Source: CAZHZT01 sp964537285 (GTDB taxonomy: Bacteria > Bacteroidota > Bacteroidia > Chitinophagales > Saprospiraceae). From it: DNA of 35,669 bases. How positions within the stretch are numbered: the first letter of the stretch is position 1; each line of letters starts with the position of its first letter. Below the pieces are notes generated by a model. It saw nothing but the letters and a program-made list of their open reading frames with translations. It was not told where the DNA came from and made no database searches. Of this stretch, positions 23,846-32,793 are shown piece by piece. The translations under genes were made by a program, and so were the position numbers. The stretch lies in assembly GCA_964537285.1 (NCBI GenBank), contig CAZHZT010000053.1, positions 1 through 35,669 on the forward strand, written 5' to 3'.

Positions 23846-26800
23846 TTACCTAAAAACAGCCGGGGTATTCTCTGGTACATTAGTGGCCACATTCTGATTG
23901 ACCTGAATGAACACTTCTTCGCGATTCAGTGTACCGGGTATCCAAGGACACATCGACTCACCGCCCTTGAGTTTGAACATGGGGGCACTAGCAAAAGGCG
24001 CATTGTTAATATTCGTAATATCATAATCAGTATCCTGTATTGCATTATCGAAACCGTAAAGCGATGCGATCTGATCTTCCAGGGCATCCACTTCGTCTTC
24101 AAGAGCCTCCAGATCATCAAAGTCGATCTTTGGAGGTCCCGCTTCATAAATATCTACAGAGTAAAAATCATTCAGATCATCATCCGAAAGGGTGAAGGAG
24201 GTTTCCACGAAGTTACCGGTGGAAACGCCTTGCGTTGTTTCGTGGGTATGGTCCCAACCAACCTGAACGTTCCAATCGACACCAAAACCATCCCATTCCC
24301 ATCCGTGTTCATTTTGGACGCCAACGCCTCCTCCAATGGAAGTGGTGTATGTATTGGTACCTGTCAGAGAACTCGTTACGGTCTCCGTGTACCCGGCTGC
24401 GGCATCAAAGGTAATGTTCCGGTCATAGTTAGCACCTTTTTGACGGGCCCGCTTATTGGCAATGGTTGACAGCCACTTATCCCTGGATCTTATAGCATCA
24501 TCTTTTTGAGCCTGTGTTGCTCCCGGATTCGTAATTATATCATTCAGTTGTGGAATTACTTCTGTTAATATTTGCCATTCTGAAAACACAAAATCGGTAG
24601 AAAACCCGTTAGGAGCAATACTCAAAACCTGGTCAGTGAGGAATGCGCAGTTGTCAAAATCATAGTCGAGGACATCCCTTGCCCCTATCTCAAAATTCAT
24701 TGCTGCACCAAAATACACGTCGGCATAGGTGCCCCAGATATCGTCTCCGTCTGAGGTACTGATTTCCTTGATCGTTGTAAAGCAAAACTCCGCAGCATTG
24801 GAATTCGATTGGGTAGCTTCAAAGGAACCAGACAAGGTAGTGGTGTTGCTTGCGTCAAATGTGCTGATCGTTCCCGCCCCGATTCCTCCTATCAGGATTT
24901 GTGCCTTTGCCCCAAACTTGAAAGCCACATCAGTACTGGCACTTTCGGAATTAACATTGACATCTTCCCAGGTTACGCAAGTCTCGGTTCCTTGGGTAAG
25001 GGTCGCATACGAACCATCTCCCGGGGGGTCATAAACGATTCCAAATACTTCCGAGGGGCCGCTGGTCGAGATCTTTGCGGGCAACTGCCGTTCGCCCAAC
25101 ACTATGGCCTGGTAAGTATCCGAAGCCGAAAGCCCGTCCACGAATGCTGTAACTTGCATACTCTTGATATGAGGGGGGAGCATATTCGGATTGTTGGCAT
25201 ACCACTCATACAGGTAAGTGCTCGTGTCACTTTTAAATTCTGCCTGTTCGTACTCAGCTATCCCATTGTCAATGACAAGGTCAAAGGTATCCAGGTAACA
25301 GTCTCCGCCATCGTAAATTTGATATACCCTTACATTATTCGAATACAGCTTCGGGTTAGAAAATTCCTGCGAATCATAAATCAGGGGTAAATTGCAGTCA
25401 TTAGCGATCAAGCCATTATTGATCTCGCCGATCTCAACAACCGGCGCACTGATGTACATAAAATCGACCGTGTCTTTCATGATCCCGCGCAGATCAACCT
25501 CCTGGCCGCCCTGCACTTGAAAGTAATCATAAATCACACTATTGGAATGCTCAACGACAGATACAGTCACCGGAATAGGCGGTACATTTTTAAATTCATA
25601 CTTTCCATTCACATTATCCAACTGAATGACCTCCTCATAGCAACCGTTCTGCGCAGCCAGTTTCACCTTTACAATGGCTGCCGGGTCGCCGTTGCCATCT
25701 TCCGGGATGACCGATAAGCGGCAATGCCCTCCAAATAACTGACCTTCTACTTCCCGCTTGGTCGTATTCTGGAACAGTGTATTGGCAATGGGCACGTTCA
25801 GGCGTTTTACCTGAAAAAAAGGAGGGAAAAATTGATGCGCCGTGGAATCTTTGCCGAATTTAGGGGTCAACGTAATGTTTGATCCAGGCTCGAAATCGCC
25901 TACAAATTGCCCGTTTTCATTGGTGTAAATAGGAGGGGTAAAAGAATTCCCATTCACCAGAATCTCCACACTGTCCTGAAAACAAAAGGTATTTTCAAAA
26001 CGAACCACCCCAAAAATAGGGACGGTGGAAATGTCCGTAAAATCAACATCGTTCACCGCCGTTGCACTATTATTAATGTTGACGAAACGGGTATTGGGTT
26101 GGAACTCATGAGGCGTTTCCTTTTGCCTGAACGTAATGAAAGAATAGGAAGCATTTTTAACAATCCCTTCTCCTGTCATGGCTGAACCGCCGTCAATCAG
26201 TTCCGTTCCGCTGCCCTCGTTGAGATTGAAATAGGAATAAAGGCTGGCATGTCCAATATCCGTTCCACCATTGTTGCTTTGTGAAGCATTGAGTTGGATC
26301 TCAGCCAGAGTCAGGAGGGAATCGGTATAGAAAGCCACCTCATCGATCAGACCGGTGTAGAAATCGGTGGGGGTCGTAACACTTTTTGCTGCCAATTGCC
26401 AGGCTTCGCTGTCCCATACACCTGCTAAATTAGCGTAATTTAGGGTATTTTCCACATTGCCGTTGAGGTAAAAAGTCAGTACCCCTGTAGCGCCGTTCAA
26501 ACTGAAGGCCAGGTGCTGGTATTCCGAGGCGGCATCGCTCAGTTCCTGGGTTTCACCGTTGATGGTGAGCTTGTATTTGCCGTTTTCAATAAAAAGATTA
26601 AAGGCATCACTGCCTCCCTGTACCTTGCTCAAAATAGACTGAGTGCTGCTGAGGTCGAAGGGGTGTACCATCAGCTCGATATGGCTGATGTTGGGGAGGT
26701 CGAAATTGGTTAGTACCGCACACGACTGGTAGGCGGCATTGAATTCCAGGGCAAAATTATCATAAAATAACTTTTCTGGTTTTACCGTAAAACTCTGTTC

Positions 26801-28126
26801 CTTGCTGTAGTTAACGCCTTCTATGAAGTAAAAACCACTTGCATCGGTCATAGCCCCGTTTTTGATGTCAGGGGTGTCCTCTGAAAAGCTCGTCCCGTTT
26901 AATCTCCCGTCTATATTATTGTCCGAAATATCAAAAACCTTGCTTCCAAGCCCTTCGTCAAACTTCCAGTAAGCCACCAGGCCATTTGTCAGTTTGCTGA
27001 GGGTGATGTTCTTGGTGGTGATGAGTTCGGTTTGGGTGAGCAGGCGATTGTAAATGCGCACATCATCCAGCCAGCCCTCAAAAAAGCCTGTCTGATCTCT
27101 GCGGCTACCGATAGAAAACAAGGCATCCTCATTGACAATCGCAGCCTGCATGGAGGCAACAAACCGGCCGTCAACGTACAAGATCAATGAACCGCCTCCA
27201 TAAAGGGCGGCAACATGATGCCAGCTATTCCGCTCATCTTTTGCAACGGTGCCGGGGTCATCTTCAAACTCATAGGTGAGTTCGTGCGCCGTGCCATCCC
27301 CGACACCCACGACCACACCTTTGTCCAAAGCCGCCGGGGTGGTATGTATCCAGAAGTTTTTATTCAAATCGCTGCCCAGGTCGATGATTCCGTCCGAATC
27401 ATGGCTGGCGCCGATCTTCACCCATGCCGAAACAGTGAACATATCCGTCAGTAAGGAATCGTGATGCGAAACGCATACATAATCGCCAAGGCCGTCGAAG
27501 GCTAGCGAATTACCGAAGGTGGGCGTCAGGCTTACCGTAGCGCCGGGAACGGGGTTGCCGTTCGTAGTTTCGACTTTGCCGGTCACCAGGCCATTGGGGT
27601 TGACAAAGCCGACGCTCATGCCAGGCACGCCCTTGCCGAAGTTGTTCTTGCCGATGACCTTGTATTCGTAAAACTCCCCGGCCTGCACGTTGAAATCAAT
27701 GAACTGAGTGATACCCGGGTCAACACTAGTCAGGTAAGCATCGTCCCGCAGTACGATGAACCCCTCCGAAGAAGTAGGACCTAATGGGTCTTCCGACCAA
27801 GAAATAAGTACCCGATCAGGGAAATCGCCCTGCGAAGCTATCACACCGGGCGATTGAGGAGGCATCCGCAAAATGGCCCATATCCCATACTCACTGGTAT
27901 AGGGCTGTGAAGTGACGGAACCGACAAGGGGTTGCCCGATAATGATGTCAGATTTATTTGTATTGCTAAACGCATTGGTAGTTGTACCATATATAAAATT
28001 TACCTCCCCTCCGGCCACAGGCAGTCCGTCCAGCGGATTGCAGTCCGTTTCCACCTGGGCATAAAGCCACTGGCTCATCCCTATGCAGAAGAGCAGGCAT
28101 AGCAATGATGTATATATATATTTCAT
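23846..28126 (-). CDS. Giant secreted LamG/FnIII surface protein, N-terminal part (frameshifted at its 3' end)
   Basis: 1426 residues before a stop caused by a frameshift. The signal peptide is KYIYTSLLCLLFCIGMSQWL (cleavage near YAQ). Next come an FnIII-like domain (about 90-175), a carboxypeptidase-regulatory-like segment (GLVTGKVETTNGNPVPGATV, 179-198), a first LamG/concanavalin-like domain (205-370; LAFDGLGDYVCVSHHDSL, SWHHVAALYGGG) and a second LamG-like domain (about 465-625). A long beta-rich region follows, then an acidic coiled coil (DDLEALEDEVDALEDQIASL, about 1355-1375). The frame ends NVPENTPAVFR. It is a likely surface adhesin or glycan-binding protein (inference from LamG). It is 98 bases after the collar gene on the same strand, probably one operon. 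Confidence 0.82.
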   Translation of the reverse strand: MKYIYTSLLCLLFCIGMSQWLYAQVETDCNPLDGLPVAGGEVNFIYGTTTNAFSNTNKSDIIIGQPLVGSVTSQPYTSEYGIWAILRMPPQSPGVIASQGDFPDRVLISWSEDPLGPTSSEGFIVLRDDAYLTSVDPGITQFIDFNVQAGEFYEYKVIGKNNFGKGVPGMSVGFVNPNGLVTGKVETTNGNPVPGATVSLTPTFGNSLAFDGLGDYVCVSHHDSLLTDMFTVSAWVKIGASHDSDGIIDLGSDLNKNFWIHTTPAALDKGVVVGVGDGTAHELTYEFEDDPGTVAKDERNSWHHVAALYGGGSLILYVDGRFVASMQAAIVNEDALFSIGSRRDQTGFFEGWLDDVRIYNRLLTQTELITTKNITLSKLTNGLVAYWKFDEGLGSKVFDISDNNIDGRLNGTSFSEDTPDIKNGAMTDASGFYFIEGVNYSKEQSFTVKPEKLFYDNFALEFNAAYQSCAVLTNFDLPNISHIELMVHPFDLSSTQSILSKVQGGSDAFNLFIENGKYKLTINGETQELSDAASEYQHLAFSLNGATGVLTFYLNGNVENTLNYANLAGVWDSEAWQLAAKSVTTPTDFYTGLIDEVAFYTDSLLTLAEIQLNASQSNNGGTDIGHASLYSYFNLNEGSGTELIDGGSAMTGEGIVKNASYSFITFRQKETPHEFQPNTRFVNINNSATAVNDVDFTDISTVPIFGVVRFENTFCFQDSVEILVNGNSFTPPIYTNENGQFVGDFEPGSNITLTPKFGKDSTAHQFFPPFFQVKRLNVPIANTLFQNTTKREVEGQLFGGHCRLSVIPEDGNGDPAAIVKVKLAAQNGCYEEVIQLDNVNGKYEFKNVPPIPVTVSVVEHSNSVIYDYFQVQGGQEVDLRGIMKDTVDFMYISAPVVEIGEINNGLIANDCNLPLIYDSQEFSNPKLYSNNVRVYQIYDGGDCYLDTFDLVIDNGIAEYEQAEFKSDTSTYLYEWYANNPNMLPPHIKSMQVTAFVDGLSASDTYQAIVLGERQLPAKISTSGPSEVFGIVYDPPGDGSYATLTQGTETCVTWEDVNVNSESASTDVAFKFGAKAQILIGGIGAGTISTFDASNTTTLSGSFEATQSNSNAAEFCFTTIKEISTSDGDDIWGTYADVYFGAAMNFEIGARDVLDYDFDNCAFLTDQVLSIAPNGFSTDFVFSEWQILTEVIPQLNDIITNPGATQAQKDDAIRSRDKWLSTIANKRARQKGANYDRNITFDAAAGYTETVTSSLTGTNTYTTSIGGGVGVQNEHGWEWDGFGVDWNVQVGWDHTHETTQGVSTGNFVETSFTLSDDDLNDFYSVDIYEAGPPKIDFDDLEALEDEVDALEDQIASLYGFDNAIQDTDYDITNINNAPFASAPMFKLKGGESMCPWIPGTLNREEVFIQVNQNVATNVPENTPAVFR

Positions 28127-28150
28127 GTCTTATTTTTTAGTTTTAAGTCG

Positions 28151-28207
28151 TCAAATCAGACGGATTTGAGAAAAACAAATACGCAAGACCAAGCCCCCAG
28201 AGGGGCG
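28151..28207. other. Small inverted repeats between collar gene and giant gene
   Basis: TCAAATC-agacg-GATTTGA (28151-28157/28163-28169) and GCCCC-caga-GGGGC (28193-28206) lie in the 98-base gap. Neither has a T-run on the minus strand, so they are weak terminators at best; they could be part of a leader or a processing site. Confidence 0.3.
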
Positions 28208-28224
28208 TATTGCAGTCCCATTCT

Positions 28225-29220
28225 TTATTTTTTGATGATGTACAAGACGGCGATATTCTTGGAGCGGGTTTCGTTGCCACCACTAGATGAGCTGTTTCCA
28301 GAAATGGAATGTGTATACCCAGAGTGTGTACTTGTAGTAAAAGAGTGAGTATGCCAACCTGTATCATCAGCTACAACGGCACCAACTCCTGCTGCAACGG
28401 TTTCACCCGTCCGTTTATAGCCACCATCATTAGTAGTACCTGTGTGGTTATGAGATCCTCCATTGCTGGCAGAATAGGAGCCCGAACCGTGACTATGGCT
28501 TCGGTAAGCATCTCCCTGGGAAGTACCTACATTATCCCCCGTGGCCCCACCGGCAGCAGATGCACTTCTGGAATTGCGGTCAGGATCAGTAGATTCTCCG
28601 TTCGCCCAGCCCCGCAAAAAGACACCGCGGGAGTCCGGTACATTGAAATCCGTATTTCCGTTTTGCGAACCAATGCCAGTTGTACCGTTGCCCCAAGCGG
28701 TGCCAATAGCGGCGAAAAGCTCAGGGTATTCACTACTGCTCAGCGCCCGGCCATCGCAGGGTATATAGTCAGAGGGTACTTTGGAAAGCGGGCCGGCAAA
28801 AGGCATCATGGAGCCAGAGGGCACACCATTGCCTGCCCGTGCGGCATACTGGGTATTCAGGGTGTAAGGAGCATAAGTCAATTCAGTCCTTGGAGAAAGC
28901 TCCACACCATTGACCTCCACGCCTACGAAGAGGGTTTCGGTAAAATCGGCAGCATCCAGCGGTACAATGCTACCCAGGCGGTGGCTGTACACCCCGCCCG
29001 ATACCTGTACGGTGGCCGTTTCTTCCCAAACAGCGGTCCCACCGGAGTTGGTATTGTAAAGGCGGAAAATGACGTCATAAGGGCCATCGTCCACAGCGGT
29101 GCTGTTAGCGTCTTTAAGCGTGCCCTGAATACTTATTTTGATGTCATTCTGGGCAAAAACAAAACCTGTCGAGGCACAGACTAAGGCCATCGCAACAAAG
29201 AATTTGAGTAAATTTTTCAT
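28225..29220 (-). CDS. Secreted phage-tail-collar-domain protein
   Basis: The start at 29220 gives a signal peptide (KNLLKFFVAMALVCASTGFV, cleavage near FAQ), better than the upstream in-frame ATG at 29259. An N-terminal beta-rich domain (DIKISIQGTLKDANSTAVDD to VNGVELSPRTELTYAPY, about 25-130) is followed by a collar domain: GSMMPFAG, YIPCDGRALSSSEYPELFAAI, then DFNVPDSRGVFLRGWANG. A glycine/serine/histidine-rich tail (AYRSHSHGSGSYS, GSHNHTGTTND, HTHSFTTSTHSG) resembles tail-fibre tips. There are no other phage genes nearby, so it is probably a domesticated secreted fibre (inference). It lies first in the minus-strand order collar-giant protein-IPTL protein. Confidence 0.85.
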   Translation of the reverse strand: MKNLLKFFVAMALVCASTGFVFAQNDIKISIQGTLKDANSTAVDDGPYDVIFRLYNTNSGGTAVWEETATVQVSGGVYSHRLGSIVPLDAADFTETLFVGVEVNGVELSPRTELTYAPYTLNTQYAARAGNGVPSGSMMPFAGPLSKVPSDYIPCDGRALSSSEYPELFAAIGTAWGNGTTGIGSQNGNTDFNVPDSRGVFLRGWANGESTDPDRNSRSASAAGGATGDNVGTSQGDAYRSHSHGSGSYSASNGGSHNHTGTTNDGGYKRTGETVAAGVGAVVADDTGWHTHSFTTSTHSGYTHSISGNSSSSGGNETRSKNIAVLYIIKK

Positions 29221-29399
29221 GGGTATTTTGTTTAATTGTTTTGATTGCAGAATAGCCATTTTGAACCTTGACAGCTATACCTGCGCAGGATTAAAAAAAA
29301 GTACCAGTCCGGTTGTCGGGCAGTCAGGGTCACTCAAGGGCAGTGCGTACGTTTCGTACACAAAGCTTGAGGCCTCGATAGCCCTGCTAAAAAGGAATG

Positions 29400-29427
29400 T
29401 ATACCAAAATCGAAGTGATTTGGTATA
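29400..29427. promoter_or_regulatory. Inverted repeat in the divergent collar/TPR-kinase gap
   Basis: TATACCAAA (29400-29408) is matched by TTTGGTATA (29419-29427) with a 10-base spacer, a reasonable operator geometry. It lies in a 509-base gap between the divergent collar and TPR-kinase genes. Elsewhere this gap holds only a small GTACG-ttt-CGTAC hairpin (29347-29359) and A/T-runs near 29700-29720; no convincing gene was found there. The regulator is unknown. Confidence 0.35.
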
Positions 29428-29729
29428 ATCACCCTTTCAAGAACTAGGTGGTGTTCGTCTAAAAACAGTCTAAAATTAAGGCATGTAAAAAGTTTATATT
29501 AATGAATGTGCTCAAGTGACAGATTCGTGGGGTGAGCTGAAAGAATCTAGTGACAAGCTGTATCCTGGAGGGTTCTGTATCTTTCATTTGGTTGAAAACA
29601 AGAGGAATGGTTTATGGTGCATTGTGTTTTTAGTGGCTTTTTTTTTAGATTTGTTTAGAAGTTATCTCGTTTATTTGAGGATGGTTAAAATGGGAGAAAA
29701 TGGTTTTTTTAAAAAAAACATATTCAAAG

Positions 29730-31171
29730 ATGCTACGAACGACCTTACTACTTCCTTTTTTTGTTGCTTTTACGCGCTATCCTTACCGGCGCAAGTCGAA
29801 TTTGACAGCCTTCAAAAAATAATCAGCCAGGCCGGTTCTCCGGACGAGAAGGTGGAGCAATATTATGCCTTGCTCCGATACCTGAGCAGAACCAATGATC
29901 CCCGGATAAAGGAATATGCGGAAAAGCTTTGTGCTTACGCTGAAAAAGAAGACCTGCCCCGGGGCCTGGGCTACGGCAATAATTTGCTCGGGTTTTATTG
30001 CCTCTACCAGGGGAATGACCTCCAGGCGGCGGTACAGCATTTCCAGCGTGCCCGGGAGCAGTTTGCCCTAGCCGACGACATGCCACAGGCCGTAAATTCG
30101 TCCATCAATCTGGGAATTGCCTTTGAGCGGCTGGGGCAAGGAATGCAAATGGAGGAGGCGTACGACGAGGCCCTCCGTCTTGCCGAACAATCCGGGGAGC
30201 CCGCTGCCCTCCAATATTTTGAAAAGGCGCTTGATGCCAATCAGCAACTGGACGAGCCCTTCATTCACGCCCAGATACTTTTTGGTCAGGGGCGCTTGTT
30301 GTCTCAAACGCAGCCTCTCCAAGCTGTTGCAATCCTGGAGAAGGCCGAACAAATCGCACAGGACATTGGTGAGCAGCATTTCGTACTGTACGTCCGGCAA
30401 TCGCTTACCAATACTTACCAGCGCATAGGCGATTTCAGCAAAGCCATTGAAGTGACGACAGCGAGACTACGAGATGCGGAGCGCATGAGCGATGCTGTTC
30501 AAATGATTACGGCCTATAATGACCTGGGGCCACTATATACCAACCTGGGAGATGATGAAATGGCCCTGAAACAATATCAAGAGGCACAGGATCTACTCAA
30601 AACGGTGAATTTCCCTAATGGTCAAATGGTCACACTCGGCAACCTGGGCCTTTTTTACAGGAACAGAGGCGAGCACGAAACCGCACTTTCTTATTTTGAA
30701 CAATCCCTATCCCTCGCCGATAGCATGGGCATGGCTTTGATCAAACTGAACAATCTGAACGAAGCCGGGTACAGCTACCTCCAAACGGGGGCTCTGGAAA
30801 AGGGAAAGCAATGTTTCGAGGAGACCCTGACCCTCAACGCCGGACAAGATGCATCCAGGGCTCAATATGCCATGCTGGGCCTGGGCATGTACCAGTACAA
30901 AGTCAAGAATTACCGCAAAGCTATTGACTATCTGATGCCCGTGCAAGCTTACGCCAGGGAAAAACGGGACTTCATTCTGCTAAAAGATGCCTCTAATTAT
31001 CTACGCAACAGCCACCGCAGCCTCGGTAATTACCGGGAGGCCCTGAACTGGACGGAGACCCTGATGGCGATGAGCGACTCCCTTCGCGATGAAGAGAATC
31101 TGCGCAAAATCACCACTTTGAGGCTCACATCTGATTTCGAGCGGGAAAAAGAACGTATTGCCTTCGAGTAA
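29730..31171 (+). CDS. TPR sensor part of a broken TPR-histidine kinase
   Basis: The open frame reads back to about 29516, but only a start at 29730 gives a signal peptide (MLRTTLLLPFF). That ATG is one frame off and would join with one more T in the T7 run at 29756-29762, giving FFCCFYALSLPAQVEF. The mature part holds several TPR repeats (QAVNSSINLGIAFERLGQG, MITAYNDLGPLYTNLGDDE, VTLGNLGLFYRNRGEHETAL), usual for periplasmic sensors of this class. Around residue 165 the text jumps from RLAEQSGEPA to ALQYFEKALD, as if half a TPR was lost. The frame ends at TAA (31169-31171); the same frame continues directly into a membrane segment and kinase, so this is one gene with a nonsense codon. Confidence 0.75.
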
Positions 31172-31183
31172 CAGCAGAAAGAA

Positions 31184-32011
31184 GTGCTGCTCCAGGCACA
31201 GACCCGCCAGACGCGCACGGTGGCCTTTGCAGTGGGTGCATTGGCTCTTTTGGGCTTCGGCTTTTTCTGGAATGCCCGCCGCAAAAACAAGGTAATCGCT
31301 ATCCAAAATCGACAGCTTGAGCAGCTCAATCGCACCAAAGACCGCATTTTTTCCATCATCGGCCACGACCTGCGCAAGCCGGCTATTGCCTTTCGGGGCA
31401 TCACCCGGAAAGTAAACTATTTGCTAAAAAAACAGGACTATGCCACCCTGGAACGCCTCGGCGATGAAATAGAGCGCGATGCCCAGACCCTGAACCAACT
31501 CACCGACAACCTCCTCAACTGGGCCTTATCTCAGAAAAATGTACTGCCTTATCATCCGGAAGCTATTCAGGTAGCTGGACTGATAGAGGAGGAAATAGCC
31601 ATTTTTCAAAAAGCAGCTGCTGAAAAAAAGATCGAACTGGCCTCCAACGTACCGGCTGGATTTTCGGTTCTTGCCGATCCTGACACTTTGCGCATCATCG
31701 TGCGCAACCTGATCGACAATGCGGTCAAATACACTTCCGAAGGCGGCCGCGTTGAAATAGCAGCGGAAACCGAAGCGGAAGGGGGCAAGATCGTCGTCAG
31801 CGATACCGGCCTCGGCATTCCGGAAGAGCAATTGAAGGATGTTTTCCTCCTCAAAGAAGACAAAAGTAAAAAAGGTACTGCCGATGAAAAAGGCGCCGGA
31901 ATTGGCCTGCACCTTGTACATGAACTAATAAAATTAAACCAGGGCGCCATCAAAGTGACCAGCCGATTAGGGCAAGGAACGAGATTTGAAGTACAAATGC
32001 CCATTACTTAG
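31184..32011 (+). CDS. Histidine kinase domain (C-terminal half of the TPR kinase)
   Basis: In frame with the TPR part; only the TAA at 31169 separates them, and the GTG at 31184 is a possible internal start. A transmembrane helix (AFAVGALALLGFGFFW, about 14-29) and a linker lead to the HisKA domain, with His61 in IIGHDLRKPAIAF. The ATPase domain shows the N box (NLIDNAVKYTSEGG), G1 (VSDTGLGIPEEQL) and G2 (KGAGIGLHLVHELI), so the catalytic core is complete. A CAA-to-TAA change would explain the stop (ERIAFE-Q-QQKEVLLQ). If made from GTG, the product would be a membrane kinase without its sensor. It lies 17 bases before the response regulator gene. Confidence 0.82.
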   Translation: MLLQAQTRQTRTVAFAVGALALLGFGFFWNARRKNKVIAIQNRQLEQLNRTKDRIFSIIGHDLRKPAIAFRGITRKVNYLLKKQDYATLERLGDEIERDAQTLNQLTDNLLNWALSQKNVLPYHPEAIQVAGLIEEEIAIFQKAAAEKKIELASNVPAGFSVLADPDTLRIIVRNLIDNAVKYTSEGGRVEIAAETEAEGGKIVVSDTGLGIPEEQLKDVFLLKEDKSKKGTADEKGAGIGLHLVHELIKLNQGAIKVTSRLGQGTRFEVQMPIT

Positions 32012-32028
32012 CATTAAAATCAACACTT

Positions 32029-32256
32029 ATGGATACTTTCAAGCTAGATGTTTTGATCGTAGAAGACAATCTCTCCTTTTCGCTGGAACTAGCTATGCTA
32101 ATCGAAGAAATCGGTTACAATGTGATCGGTACCGCAGATAATGCAAAGGATGCCCTGAGCCTGATCTACGATAAAAAACCCGGCATCATCCTGATGGATC
32201 ACGAGATCAAAGGCGACATGACAGGCATCGAGTTGGGAGAAAAATTCAACACCTGA
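32029..32256 (+). CDS. Receiver domain, N-terminal fragment of LytTR response regulator
   Basis: 75 residues covering the first half of a CheY-like receiver: acidic pair Glu12-Asp13 (LIVEDN) and probable phosphorylation site Asp57 (IILMDHEIKG). The frame then stops at GEKFNT. One extra A in the run at 32240-32244 would give GEKIQHLNIPILYITSFGG and continue into the following frame, so this is one gene with a single-base deletion. The expected partner is the kinase 17 bases upstream. Confidence 0.78.
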   Translation: MDTFKLDVLIVEDNLSFSLELAMLIEEIGYNVIGTADNAKDALSLIYDKKPGIILMDHEIKGDMTGIELGEKFNT

Positions 32257-32267
32257 ATATTCCCATC

Positions 32268-32783
32268 TTGTACATCACTTCTTTTGGAGGTGATAAGTAC
32301 TACGAAAAGGCCAAAAAATCGAATATGATTGGTTATTTGGTCAAACCTATTGAGAAAGTCAGTTTGCGCACAGCCCTGGAACTAGCAGTGCAAAATGCCT
32401 ACCTTAAAGAAAAAGAAAAAAGTCCGAAAAAACCCGACACGACCAATCAATTTCTATCAAACGAATGCTTGTTCATTAAAAAGAGCGGAGCCTTTCACAA
32501 ATTGACTATTGCATCAATCGCTTTCATTCAGGCAGATGGCAATTATTGCGACATTGTCACTTCTGATGGCAGCATTTTTGTCTCTCGCACCCCCTTGTCA
32601 AAAATGGAAGAAATACTCCCGAGCCAAGATTTTATGCGGACGCACCGGCAGTACATCATCCGCTTGGATAAGATCGATATGGTCGACATATTTGAAGGCT
32701 TCGTAAAAATTGCAGATAAAACCATCCCCATCAGCCGCAACAAGCGAAAAGAATTAGCCGATATGCTAAATATGTTGACATGA
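32268..32783 (+). CDS. C-terminal receiver half plus LytTR DNA-binding domain
   Basis: Continues the frameshifted response regulator; the start at 32268 (TTG) is only nominal. Receiver residues Thr/Ser (LYITSFGG) and Lys (YLVKPIEK) complete the active site of the upstream fragment. After a charged linker (KEKEKSPKKPDTTN) the LytTR domain (about 70-170) shows FIKKSGAFHKLTIASIAFIQ, ADGNYCDIV, RTHRQYIIRLDKI and KTIPISRNKRKEL. It would normally bind DNA as the output of the TPR kinase. It ends 10 bases before the convergent nuclease gene. Confidence 0.82.
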   Translation: MYITSFGGDKYYEKAKKSNMIGYLVKPIEKVSLRTALELAVQNAYLKEKEKSPKKPDTTNQFLSNECLFIKKSGAFHKLTIASIAFIQADGNYCDIVTSDGSIFVSRTPLSKMEEILPSQDFMRTHRQYIIRLDKIDMVDIFEGFVKIADKTIPISRNKRKELADMLNMLT

Positions 32784-32793
32784 GAGGTACCTT

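Noticed and set aside
23836..23850. Programmed -1 ribosomal frameshift joining the two giant frames
   Set aside because: Slipping back on the TTT codon would place TAG next in the new frame, and no X-XXY-YYZ heptamer is present; a simple indel or read error is more likely.
28309..29184. Plus-strand frame of 291 residues opposite the collar gene
   Set aside because: Shadow of the intact collar-domain gene; composition (Cys/Arg/Ile mix, no domains) is typical of antisense frames.
28225..29220. Prophage remnant based on the tail-collar domain
   Set aside because: No capsid, portal, terminase, lysis or integrase gene is near, and the protein has its own signal peptide.
29516..29729. N-terminal extension of the TPR protein from a GTG at 29516
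   Set aside because: The extension has no family resemblance and puts poor hydrophobic sequence ahead of the mature part; a one-base-shifted start at 29730 gives a proper signal peptide.
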